NCBI GenBank assembly: GCA_036785325.1
Contig: JAXIVH010000028.1
Span: forward strand, 5,000,946-5,064,945
Length of the DNA stretch: 64,000 bases
Origin: Urophycis tenuis
Taxonomy: Eukaryota > Chordata > Actinopteri > Gadiformes > Phycidae
Direction of reading: 5' to 3'
This document shows, piece by piece, positions 1 through 10,422 of this stretch. The notes beneath the pieces were generated by a model. It had not been told where the DNA came from. It saw only the letters and a program-made list of their open reading frames with translations, and ran no database searches. Position 1 is the stretch's first letter. The number at the start of each line of letters is the position of its first letter. The position numbers were made by a program, and so were the translations under genes.

Positions 1-684
1 TTTGATCTCGGACGTCTGGTCACTTATAGCATATAATAATATTCTATTACTGTTAAGCCAACTATGAATAATAAAACAGGCCAAAACATGTGTCCTTTAT
101 CATAGCTACACGTGTTACAAAAAAAACGCGTGCATTGAAAAGTTGAAGGTATGTTTTTAGCTGCTGGGTAGACTTCAGTCAACCTGACGCAGTTTTGTCT
201 GTGAGTAACCAAATTGCTCGGGGATGGGCTCATTTTAAGCGGGGAAATCTAAGGTTCCCAACGGCGTATGGCAAGACTATATTGAGTCATAGGTCGTTGA
301 AATACTAAGCTAATTAATTTCTGTTCTTTATTGAAAGATTGATCTTAATTGAAACGTTGAAGGTATGTTTTTAGCTGCTGGGTAGACTTCAGTCAACCTG
401 ACGCAGTTTTGTCTGTGAGCAAGCAGACTGCTCGCGGATGGGCTCATTTTAAGCGGGGAAATCTAAGCTTTCCAACGGCGTATGGCAAGACTATATTGAC
501 TCATTGGTCGTTGAAATACTAAGCTAATTAATTTGTGATCTGTAAGGAAAGATTGATGTTAATTGAAACGTTGAAGGTATGTTTTTAGCTGCTGGGTAGA
601 CTTCAGTCAACCTGACACAGTTTTGTCTCTGAGCAACCAAATTGCTTGGGGATGGGCTCATTATAAGCGGGGAAATCTAAGCTT
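1..684. repeat. Right end of a family-B satellite array
   Basis: Bases 1-147 are the leader that follows the microsatellite in each B module. They are followed by two and a half 214-bp minisatellite units starting near 148, 362 and 576. The array stops inside a unit at 684, where the sequence switches to family A. Every base checked lines up with 52416-53099 at a constant offset of 52415, including the private variants acacgtgtta and gcgtgcattg, with only a few substitutions. It is therefore the end of a neighbouring copy of the large super-repeat. Confidence 0.9.
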
Positions 685-776
685 GATATTGGCGAGTGCA
701 ACTGCCTTTGATCCCCTATTCAACAACCGAGTCGTTGGATGAGGTGGGGGGGGGGTCATCGAGATAACTCTAACGA

Positions 777-1446
777 ACCTAACCGAGCCAGGGCCATCGA
801 AAGAACGGGCTCTCTACACAACCCATTTATATTACCTTACCAACTGTTATTCACAAAACGACCACTAGATGGAGGCGATGGACCACCACTGAAGAATCAA
901 AAGAAGGCAACCAGCCTTTAACACAAAGACTAAAAACTCACTCCAGCTGTGATCCTCTTTATCTAAATAAATAAATAAACAAAAATGAATAAATAAATAG
1001 ACTAAATAAATATACAAATATAAATAAATAAATTAAATATAGATTACCTTACCAACTATTGCAATTACCTATTATTATTATTATTACTTACCTATTAATG
1101 CAATTTCCCAACCTGGGAACAATAGAGTATTTCTATTTCTATTTCTATAACTCTTCTTCACAAAACGACCACTAGGTGGAGACGACGCACCACCAGCGAG
1201 GAATCAAAAGAGGAGGAACAACCTTGAATACAAAGATTAAAACCCACTCCAGCGGTGAGTCTCTCGATGTATTTATTTACTAAAAAAATATATATTAAAT
1301 ATATATACTCCTCCCATCTCTTCTCCCCTGTCTTCCCTCATGGAAATGAGGGAGTTGGGGGAGATAGAGTGTACTAGCCCGATCCGGCGGGGATGAGTTC
1401 AGTCCGTACAGACTGTCTCACCTTGACTCTACCTTCCTCAATCTCT
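777..1446. repeat. Long-unit-only AT-rich segment (A1)
   Basis: Only long units carry this segment. It contains two diverged direct copies of a stretch of about 130 bp, each starting with 'cacaaaacgaccacta' (near 852 and 1160) and ending in 'cactccagc(t/g)gtga' plus an AT-rich run. Between them lies a LINE-type 3' end at about 1101-1150: a TTCCCA/TGGGAA hairpin, then 'caatagagtat' and a (TTTCTA)n tail. An ATT-repeat sits near 1072-1086. There is no supported gene. Confidence 0.8.
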
Positions 1447-2300
1447 AGCTCTAACTCTAACCCTAGGGATAACCTAAACCCCAACCCTAACCATAGGCCT
1501 AACCTTAGCCCTAACCCTAACTCAACCCTAACACTAACCCTTACCTTGGCCCTAATCTTAACACTAACCTCAACCCCTAACCTTAGCCTTAACACTAACC
1601 CTAACCCCTACTCTAACTCTAACCCTAACCCCTACTCTAACTCTAACCCTAAGCCTACCCTAACCTCCAACACTAACCCTACCCTAACTCTAACGCTAAC
1701 CCTAACTCTAACCTTTGCCCTAACTTTAGCCCTAACCCTAGCCTCAGCCATAACCCTAACCCTAACCTTAGCCCTAACCCTAACCTTAACCCTAACCCTA
1801 ACCTTGGCCCTAACCTTAACACTAACCTCAAACCTAACCTTAACCCTAACCTCAGCCATAACCCTAACCCTAACCTTAGCCCTAACCCTAATTCTAGCCC
1901 TAACCCTAATCTTAACCATAACCTTAACCCTAACCTTGGCCCTAACACTTAACCTAACCTTATCCATAACACTAACCCTAACCTCAACCCTAACCTTAAC
2001 CCCAATCTCAGCCGTAACCCCAACCCTAACCTTATCCCTAACCTTAAACCTAACCCTAACCTCAGCCCTAACCTTAACCCTAACCTCAGCCCTCATCTTA
2101 ACCCTAACCCCTAACCCCTAACCTCTAACCCTAACCCTAACCTTACCCTAACCGTAACGCTAACCCTAACCCTTACTCTAACCTTAGCCCTAACCTTAGC
2201 CCTAACCGTAACCCTAACCTTAACCCTAACCTTAACCCTAAACCGTAACCTTATACCTAACCCTAACCTCAGCCCTAACCTTAACCCTAACCGCAACCCC
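1447..2300. repeat. Degenerate telomere-like (CCCTAA)n block 1
   Basis: Hexamers of the CCCTAA type with many CCTTAA, CCTTAG, CCTCAG, CCTTGG and CTCTAA variants. The C-rich strand is the plus strand, so TTAGGG reads on the minus strand. The hexamer phase holds for about 650 bp without breaking, which creates long dipeptide open frames that are not genes. Seldom do more than two perfect CCCTAA copies stand next to each other, so this is an old internal array and not a chromosome end. Confidence 0.95.
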
Positions 2301-3461
2301 TCCCATTTACTTCAAACCTAACGTTAAGGTTAACTGCTAACTCTACCCCTAAATCTACCCTAACCTTAACCTACACTTGACATATTGGAGGAAGAAGACA
2401 ATTACCCAGCATGCATTTCATCCGGAAAACTTTTCACAAAAAAACCCATTACCGAAGTACCTACGGCGAGAATAGACTACCCCAAGAAATTGTTGTTTTG
2501 GGTGAGGAAAGTAAGCCATTGAGTCTTCTCTAAGGTCAACTTCCTACACAATCTCTGTAGTCGCGCGGCGTATGGGGCACAGGAATTGTTATTAACAGGC
2601 TGTTCGGCATGGGGTCCTGGAGGGGCCAGGGAGGCAGTGCTTAGTCGCGGCTGGCCTTGGCCTTTCCTACCCTGGGACCGACTGGGAAGGCACCGCTGAT
2701 CGGGGCTGGTCTTGGTCTTTCCTAGGTCTGGACACCCATCGCTGAGGATAGCTGCATTGGGGGACCGTGGAGGCAGTGCTTTGTCACGGCTGGCCTCGGT
2801 CCTTCGTGACCCCAGTTTTCTGCTAGTTCATCTGGACCCAACAGAGGACAAGAACCAAGCTCCGGCCCTGATTGGCCAAACCAGGGCTACCTAGCGGTGT
2901 TAACAACTGGTTTGTGCTGGTCAGGGGGTAAGTATGTGCCCCCTCCTCTCCATAACCAAAACAATGTATCCTAAAAAGTGTTTTACTTACCTTTACTTAC
3001 CTCGACGTTACCTCAACAAATGATCACTCCTAAAAAAGCTTAAACCCAATACCAATTCCATTTCGGAAACGACACACCTTGAGAATTGATCACTCTCGGG
3101 GGGGCCTCCCTTGGGTGAGGGTGTATAGTGACAATGGCCAGAAACACCCTATGATCCCAGGGTCCACTACTGATGACGTGTCCTAATATTTCGATAGCAC
3201 GTTTATACTAAAATAGAAATGGAAAAGAAAAGTCTCACTCCAGCTGTGACTCGTCTTTATTCAAATAAGTAAATATACCAATGCATTGGAAGTACCTTCA
3301 ATCAAACTAGATTGACCTCCATCTTGGAACAAAGAAAACCTTTGGGAAAAGGAAAAACAAGTCTATATCTCCAAATCAGCGGTTATATCACAACAAGACA
3401 GATAACCATTTCGTTTTACTTCATTCTTGGTAATATGGGAAAAGAGAGCTGCGGATGACTA

Positions 3462-5523
3462 GATATTGGCGAGTGCAACTGCCTTTGATCCCCTATTCAA
3501 CTACCGAGTCGTTGGATGAGGTGGGGGGGGGTCATCGAGATAACTCTAACGAACCCAACCCTAACCATAGGCCTAACCTTAGCCCTAACCCTAACTCAAC
3601 CCTAACACTAACCCTTACCTTGGCCCTAATCTTAACACTAACCTCAACCCCTAACCTTAGCCTTAACACTCACCCTAATCCCTACTCTAACTCTAACCCT
3701 AACCCCTACTCTAACTCTAACCCTAAGCCTACCCTAACCTCCAACACTAACCCTACCCTAACTCTAACGCTAACCCTAACTCTAACCTTTGCCCTAACTT
3801 TAGCCCTAACCCTAGCCTCAGCCATAAACCTAACCCTAACCTTAGCCCTAACCCTAACCTTAACCCTAACCCTAACCTTGGCCCTAACCTTAACACTAAC
3901 CTCAAACCTAACCTTAACCCTAACCTCAGCCATAACCCTAACCCTAACCTTAGCCCTAACCCTAATTCTAGCCCTAACCCTAATCTTAACCATAACCTTA
4001 ACCCTAACCTTGGCCCTAACACTTAACCTAACCTTATCCATAACACTAACCCTAACCTCAACCCTAACCTTAACCCCAATCTCAGCCGTAACCCCAACCC
4101 TAACCTTATCCCTAACCTTAAACCTAACCCTAACCTCAGCCCTAACCTTAACCCTAACCTCAGCCCTCATCTTAACCCTAACCCCTAACCCCTAACCTCT
4201 AACCCTAACCCTAACCTTACCCTAACCGTAACGCTAACCCTAACCCTTACTCTAACCTTAGCCCTAACCTTAGCCATAACCGTAACCCTAACCTTAACCC
4301 TAAACCGTAACCTTATACCTAACCCTAACCTCAGCCCTAACCTTAACCCTAACCGCAACCCCTCCCATTTACTTCAAACCTAACGTTAAGGTTAACTGCT
4401 AACTCTACCCCTAAATCTACCCTAACCTTAACCTACACTTGACATATTGGAGGAAGAAGACAATTACCCAGCATGCATTTCATCCGGAAAACTTTTCACA
4501 AAAAAACCCATTACCGAAGTACCTACGGCGAGAATAGACTACCCCAAGAAATTGTTGTTTTGGGTGAGGAAAGTAAGCCATTGAGTCTTCTCTAAGGTCA
4601 ACTTCCTACACAATCTCTGTAGTCGCGCGGTGTATGGGGCACAGGAATTGTTATTAACAGGCTGTTCGGCATGGGGTCCTGGAGGGGCCAGGGAGGCAGT
4701 GCTTAGTCGCGGCTGGCCTTGGCCTTTCCTACCCTGGGACCGACTGGGAAGGCACCGCTGATCGGGGCTGGTCTTGGTCTTTCCTAGGTCTGGACACCCA
4801 TCGCTGAGGATAGCTGCATTGGGGGACCGTGGAGGCAGTGCTTTGTCACGGCTGGCCTCGGTCCTTCGTGACCCCAGTTTTCTGCTAGTTCATCTGGACC
4901 CAACAGAGGACAAGAACCAAGCTCCGGCCCTGATTGGCCAAACCAGGGCTACCTAGCGGTGTTAACAACTGGTTTGTGCTGGTCAGGGGGTAAGTATGTG
5001 CCCCCTCCTCTCCATAACCAAAACAATGTATCCTAAAAAGTGTTTTACTTACCTTTACTTACCTCGACGTTACCTCAACAAATGATCACTCCTAAAAAAG
5101 CTTAAACCCAATACCAATTCCATTTCGGAAACGACACACCTTGAGAATTGATCACTCTCGGGGGGGCCTCCCTTGGGTGAGGGTGTATAGTGACAATGGC
5201 CAGAAACACCCTATGATCCCAGGGTCCACTACTGATGACGTGTCCTAATATTTCGATAGCACGTTTATACTAAAATAGAAATGGAAAAGAAAAGTCTCAC
5301 TCCAGCTGTGACTCGTCTTTATTCAAATAAGTAAATATACCAATGCATTGGAAGTACCTTCAATCAAACTAGATTGACCTCCATCTTGGAACAAAGAAAA
5401 CCTTTGGGAAAAGGAAAAACAAGTCTATATCTCCAAATCAGCGGTTATATCACAACAAGACAGATAACCATTTCGTTTTACTTCATTCTTGGTAATATGG
5501 GAAAAGAGAGCTGCGGATGACTA
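3462..5523. repeat. Macrosatellite unit A2 (short type)
   Basis: A 2062-bp unit with a 9-base G-run. The AT-rich segment is missing, and 'ctctaacgaac' runs directly into 'ccaaccctaaccatagg'. It shares the TGA variant of the GC-rich segment with A1. The hexamer block lacks 12 bp near 4275-4310 relative to the usual form. Confidence 0.9.
3554..4372. repeat. Degenerate telomere-like block 2
   Basis: Starts at 'gaacccaaccctaacc', the short-unit junction. The variant pattern is the same as block 1 apart from single-base changes (for example 'ccataaacc' near 3830) and a 12-bp (two-hexamer) deletion near its right end. Confidence 0.95.
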
Positions 5524-8298
5524 GATATTGGCGAGTGCAACTGCCTTTGATCCCCTATTCAACTACCGAGTCGTTGGATGAGGTGGGGGGGGTCATCGAG
5601 ATAACTCTAACGAACCTAACCGAGCCAGGGCCATCGAAAGAACGGGCTCTCTACACAACCCATTTATATTACCTTACCAACTGTTATTCACAAAACGACC
5701 ACTAGATGGAGGCGATGGACCACCACTGAAGAATCAAAAGAAGGCAACCAGGCTTTAACACAAAGACTAAAAACTCACTCCAGCTGTGATCCTCTTTATC
5801 TAAATAAATAAATAAACAAAAATGAATAAATAAATAGACTAAATAAATATACAAATATAAATAAATAAATGAAATATAGATTACCTTACCAACTATTGCA
5901 ATTACCTATTATTATTATTATTACTTACCTATTAATGCAATTTCCCAACCTGGGAACAATAGAGTATTTCTATTTCTATTTCTATAACTCTTCTTCACAA
6001 AACGACCACTAGGTGGAGACGACGCACCACCAGCGAGGAATCAAAAGAGGAGGAACAACCTTGAATACAAAGATTAAAACCCACTCCAGCTGTGAGTCTC
6101 TCGATGTATTTATTTACTAAAAAAATATATATTAAATATATATACTCCTCCCATCTCTTCTCCCCTGTCTTCCCTCATGGAAATGAGGGAGTTGGGGGAG
6201 ATAGAGTGTACTAGCCCCATCCGGCGGGGGTGAGTTCAGTCCGTACAGACTGTCTCACCTTGACTCTACCTTCCTCAATCTCTAGCTCTAACTCTAACCC
6301 TAGGGATAACCTCCACCCCAACCCTAACCATAGGCCTAACCTTAGCCCTAACCCTAACTCAACCCTAACACTAACCCTTACCTCGGCCCTAATCTTAACA
6401 CTAACCTCAACCCCTAACCTTAGCCTTAACACTAACCCTAACCCCTACTCTAACTCTAACCCTAACCCCTACTCTAACTCTAACCCTAAGCCTACCCTAA
6501 CCTCCAACACTAACCCTACCCTAACTCTAACGCTAACCCTAACTCTAACCTTTGCCCTAACTTTAGCCCTAACCCTAGCCTCAGCCATAACCCTAACCCT
6601 AACCTTAGCCCTAACCCTAACCTTAACCCTAAACCTAACCTTGGCCCTAACCTTAACACTAACCTCAAACCTAACCTTAACCCTAACCTCAGCCATAACC
6701 CTAACCCTAACCTTAGCCCTAACCCTAATTCTAGCCCTAACCCTAATCTTAACCATAACCCTAACCCTAACCTTGGCCCTAACACTTAACCTAACCTTAT
6801 CCATAACACTAACCCTAACCTCAACCCTAACCTTAACCCCAATCTCAGCCGTAACCCCAACCCTAACCTTATCCCTAACCTTAAACCTAACCCTAACCTC
6901 AGCCCTAACCTTAACCCTAACCTCAGCCCTCATCTTAACCCTAACCCCTAACCCCTAACCTCTAACCCTAACCCTAACCTTACCCTAACCGTAACGCTAA
7001 CCCTAACCCTTACTCTAACCTTAGCCCTAACCTTAGCCCTAACCGTAACCCTAACCTTAACCCTAACCTTAACCCTAAACCGTAACCTTATACCTAACCC
7101 TAACCTCAGCCCTAACCTTAACCCTAACCGCAACCCCTCCCATTTACTTCAAACCTAACGTTAAGGTTAACTGCTAACTCTACCCCTAAATCTACCCTAA
7201 CCTTAACCTACACTTGACATATTGGAGGAAGAAGACAATTACCCAGCATGCATTTCTTCCGGAAAACTTTTCACAAAAAAACCCATTACCGAAATACCTA
7301 CGGCGAGAATAGACTACCCCAAGAAATTGTTGTTTTGGGTGAGGAAAGTAAGCCATTGAGTCTTCTCTAAGGTCAACTTCCTACACAATCTCTGTAGTCG
7401 CGCGGTGTATGGGGCACAGGAATTGTTATTAACAGGCTGTTCGGCATGGGGTCCTGGAGGGGCCAGGGAGGCAGTGCTTAGTCGCGGCTGGCCTTGGCCT
7501 TTCCTACCCTGGGACCGACTGGGAAGGCACCGCTGGTCGGGGCTGGTCTTGGTCTTTCCTAGGTCTGGACACCCATCGCTGAGGATAGCTGCATTGGGGG
7601 ACCGTGGAGGCAGTGCTTTGTCACGGCTGGCCTCGGTCCTTCGTGACCCCAGTTTTCTGCTAGTTCATCTGGACCCAACAGAGGACAAGAACCAAGCTCC
7701 GGCCCTGATTGGCCAAACCAGGGCTACCTAGCGGTGTTAACAACTGGTTTGTGCTGGTCAGGGGGTAAGTATGTGCCCCCTCCTCTCCATAACCAAAACA
7801 ATGTATCCTAAAAAGTGTTTTACTTACCTTTACTTACCTCGACGTTACCTCAACAAATGATCACTCCTAAAAAAGCTTAAACCCAATACCAATTCCATTT
7901 CGGAAACGACACACCTTGAGAATTGATCACTCTCGGGGGGGCCTCCCTTGGGTGAGGGTGTATAGTGACAATGGCCAGAAACACCCTATGATCCCAGGGT
8001 CCACTACTGATGACGTGTCCTAATATTTCGATAGCACGTTTATACTAAAATAGAAATGGAAAAGAAAAGTCTCACTCCAGCTGTGACTCGTCTTTATTCA
8101 AATAAGTAAATATACCAATGCATTGGAAGTACCTTCAATCAAACTAGATTGACCTCCATCTTGGAACAAAGAAAACCTTTGGGAAAAGGAAAAACAAGTC
8201 TATATCTCCAAATCAGCGGTTATATCACAACAAGACAGATAACCATTTCGTTTTACTTCATTCTTGGTAATATGGGAAAAGAGAGCTGCGGATGACTA
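5524..8298. repeat. Macrosatellite unit A3 (long type)
   Basis: A 2775-bp unit with an 8-base G-run and the AT-rich segment at about 5610-6281. The GC-rich segment at about 7400-7740 has TGG where A1 and A2 have TGA, leaving a 108-codon open frame that starts at GTG. That frame is treated as a by-product because it is open or broken by single bases between copies. Confidence 0.9.
6282..7138. repeat. Degenerate telomere-like block 3
   Basis: Same ordered variant series as the other blocks. Private substitutions include 'cctcggcc' near 6383 and 'ctaaacctaac' near 6630. It is preceded by the long-unit lead-in 'ctctagctctaactctaacc'. Confidence 0.95.
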
Positions 8299-10422
8299 GA
8301 TATTGGCGAGTGCAACTGCCTTTGATCCCCTATTCAACTACCGAGTCGTTGGATGAGGTGGGGGGGGGTCATCGAGATAACTCTAACGAACCCAACCCTA
8401 ACCATAGGCCTAACCTTAGCCCTAACCCTAACTCAACCCTAACACTAACCCTTACCTTGGCCCTAATCTTAACACTAACCTCAACCCCTAACCTTAGCCT
8501 TAACACTAACCCTAACCCCTACTCTAACTCTAACCCTAACCCCTACTCTAACTCTAACCCTAAGCCTACCCTAACCTCCAACACTAACCCTACCCTAACT
8601 CTAACGCTAACCCTAACTCTAACCTTTGCCCTAACTTTAGCCCTAACCCTAGCCTCAGCCATAACCCTAACCCTAACCTTAGCCCTAACCCTAACCTTAA
8701 CCCTAACCCTAACCTTGGCCCTAACCTTAACACTAACCTCAAATCTAACCTTAACCCTAACCTCAGCCATAACCCTAACCCTAACCTTAGCCCTAACCCT
8801 AATTCTAGCCCTAACCCTAATCTTAACCATAACCTTAACCCTAACCTTGGCCCTAACACTTAACCTAACCTTATCCATAACACTAACCCTAACCTCAACC
8901 CTAACCTTAACCCCAATCTCAGCCGTAACCCCAACCCTAACCTTATCCATAACCTTAAACCTAACCCTAACCTCAGCCCTAACCTTAACCCTAACCTCAG
9001 CCCTCATCTTAACCCTAACCCCTAACCCCTAACCTTAACCCTAACCTCAGCCCTCATCTTAACCCTAACCCCTAACCCCTAACCTCTAACCCTAACCCTA
9101 ACCTTACCCTAACCGTAACGCTAACCTTAACGATTACTCTAACCTTAGCCCTAACCTTAGCCCTAACCGTAACCCTAACCTTAACCCTAAACTTAACCCT
9201 AAACCGTAACCTTATACCTAACCCTAACCTCAGCCCTAACCTTAACCCTAACCGCAACCCCTCCCATTTACTTCAAACCTAACGTTAAGGTTAACTGCTA
9301 ACTCTACCCCTAAATCTACCCTAACCTTAACCTACACTTGACATATTGGAGGAAGAAGACAATTACCCAGCATGCATTTCATCCGGAAAACTTTTCACAA
9401 AAAAACCCATTACCGAAGTACCTACGGCGAGAATAGACTACCCCAAGAAATTGTTGTTTTGGGTGAGGAAAGTAAGCCATTGAGTCTTCTCTAAGGTCAA
9501 CTCCCTACACAATCGCTGTAGTCGCGCGGTGTATGGGGCACAGGAATTGTTATTAACAGGCTGTTCGGCATGGGGTCCTGGAGGGGCCAGGGAGGCAGTG
9601 CTTAGTCGCGGCTGGCCTTGGCCTTTCCTACCCTGGGACCGACTGGGAAGGCACCGCTGGTCGGGGCTGGTCTTGGTCTTTCCTAGGTCTGGACACCCAT
9701 CGCTGAGGATAGCTGCATTGGGGGACCGTGGAGGCAGTGCTTTGTCACGGCTGGCCTCGGTCCTTCGTGACCCCAGTTTTCTGCTAGTTCATCTGGACCC
9801 AACAGAGGACAAGAACCAAGCTCCGGCCCTGATTGGCCAAACCAGGGCTACCTAGCGGTGTTAACAACTGGTTTGTGCTGGTCAGGGGGTAAGTATGTGC
9901 CCCCTCCTCTCCATAACCAAAACAATGTATCCTAAAAAGTGTTTTACTTACCTTTACTTACCTCGACGTTACCTCAACAAATGATCACTCCTAAAAAAGC
10001 TTAAACCCAATACCAATTCCATTTCGGAAACGACACACCTTGAGAATTGATCACTCTCGGGGGGGCCTCCCTCGGGTGAGGGTGTATAGTGACAATGGCC
10101 AGAAACACCCTATGATCCCAGGGTCCACTACTGATGACGTGTCCTAATATTTCGATAGCACGTTTATACTAAAATAGAAATGGAAAAGAAAAGTCTCACT
10201 CCAGCTGTGACTCGTCTTTATTCAAATAAGTAAATATACCAATGCATTGGAAGTACCTTCAATCAAACTAGATTGACCTTCATCTTGGAACAAAGAAAAC
10301 CTTTGGGAAAAGGAAAAACAAGTCTATATCTCCAAATCAGCGGTTATATCACAACAAGACAGATAACCATTTCGTTTTACTTCATTCTTGGTAATATGGG
10401 AAAAGAGAGCTGCGGATGACTA
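8299..10422. repeat. Macrosatellite unit A4 (short type with 50-bp duplication)
   Basis: A 2124-bp short unit with a 9-base G-run. Bases 8981-9030 are repeated in tandem at 9031-9080, which accounts for most of its extra length over the standard short unit. The terminal segment has 'cttcatcttgg' where A1-A3 have 'ctccatcttgg'. Confidence 0.9.
8391..9263. repeat. Degenerate telomere-like block 4
   Basis: Carries the tandem 50-bp duplication at 8981-9080 and private changes near 9120-9135 (ccttaacgatt) and 9190 (aaacttaacc). Confidence 0.95.

Larger units (their letters stand above)
685..3461. repeat. Macrosatellite unit A1 (long type)
   Basis: This 2777-bp unit holds a 10-base G-run near 735, the long-only AT-rich segment (777-1446), a telomere-like block (1447-2300), a GC-rich segment (about 2560-2930) and the terminal AT-rich segment. 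It begins 'gatattggcg' directly after B-array 'ctaagctt', without the usual upstream 'gatgacta'. The GC-rich segment carries TGA at the place where most other copies read TGG (gctgatcgg instead of gctggtcgg), a variant shared only with A2. Confidence 0.9.

Noticed and set aside
1393..2121. Long open frames of Leu-Thr, Arg-Val, Leu-Gly-Leu and Asn-Pro dipeptides in each telomere-like block, on both strands
   Set aside because: A phase-locked 6-bp repeat read in codons gives a two-residue repeat with few stops. Lengths change with hexamer indels and there is no independent sign of coding.
1447..2300. A true chromosome-end telomere
   Set aside because: There are few consecutive perfect hexamers, the blocks recur inside larger units, and unique-type sequence lies on both sides.
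7405..7731. 108-codon plus-strand frame in the GC-rich segment of most A units
   Set aside because: It starts at GTG, is broken by TGA in A1 and A2, has no recognisable motif, and its conservation is explained by satellite homogenisation.
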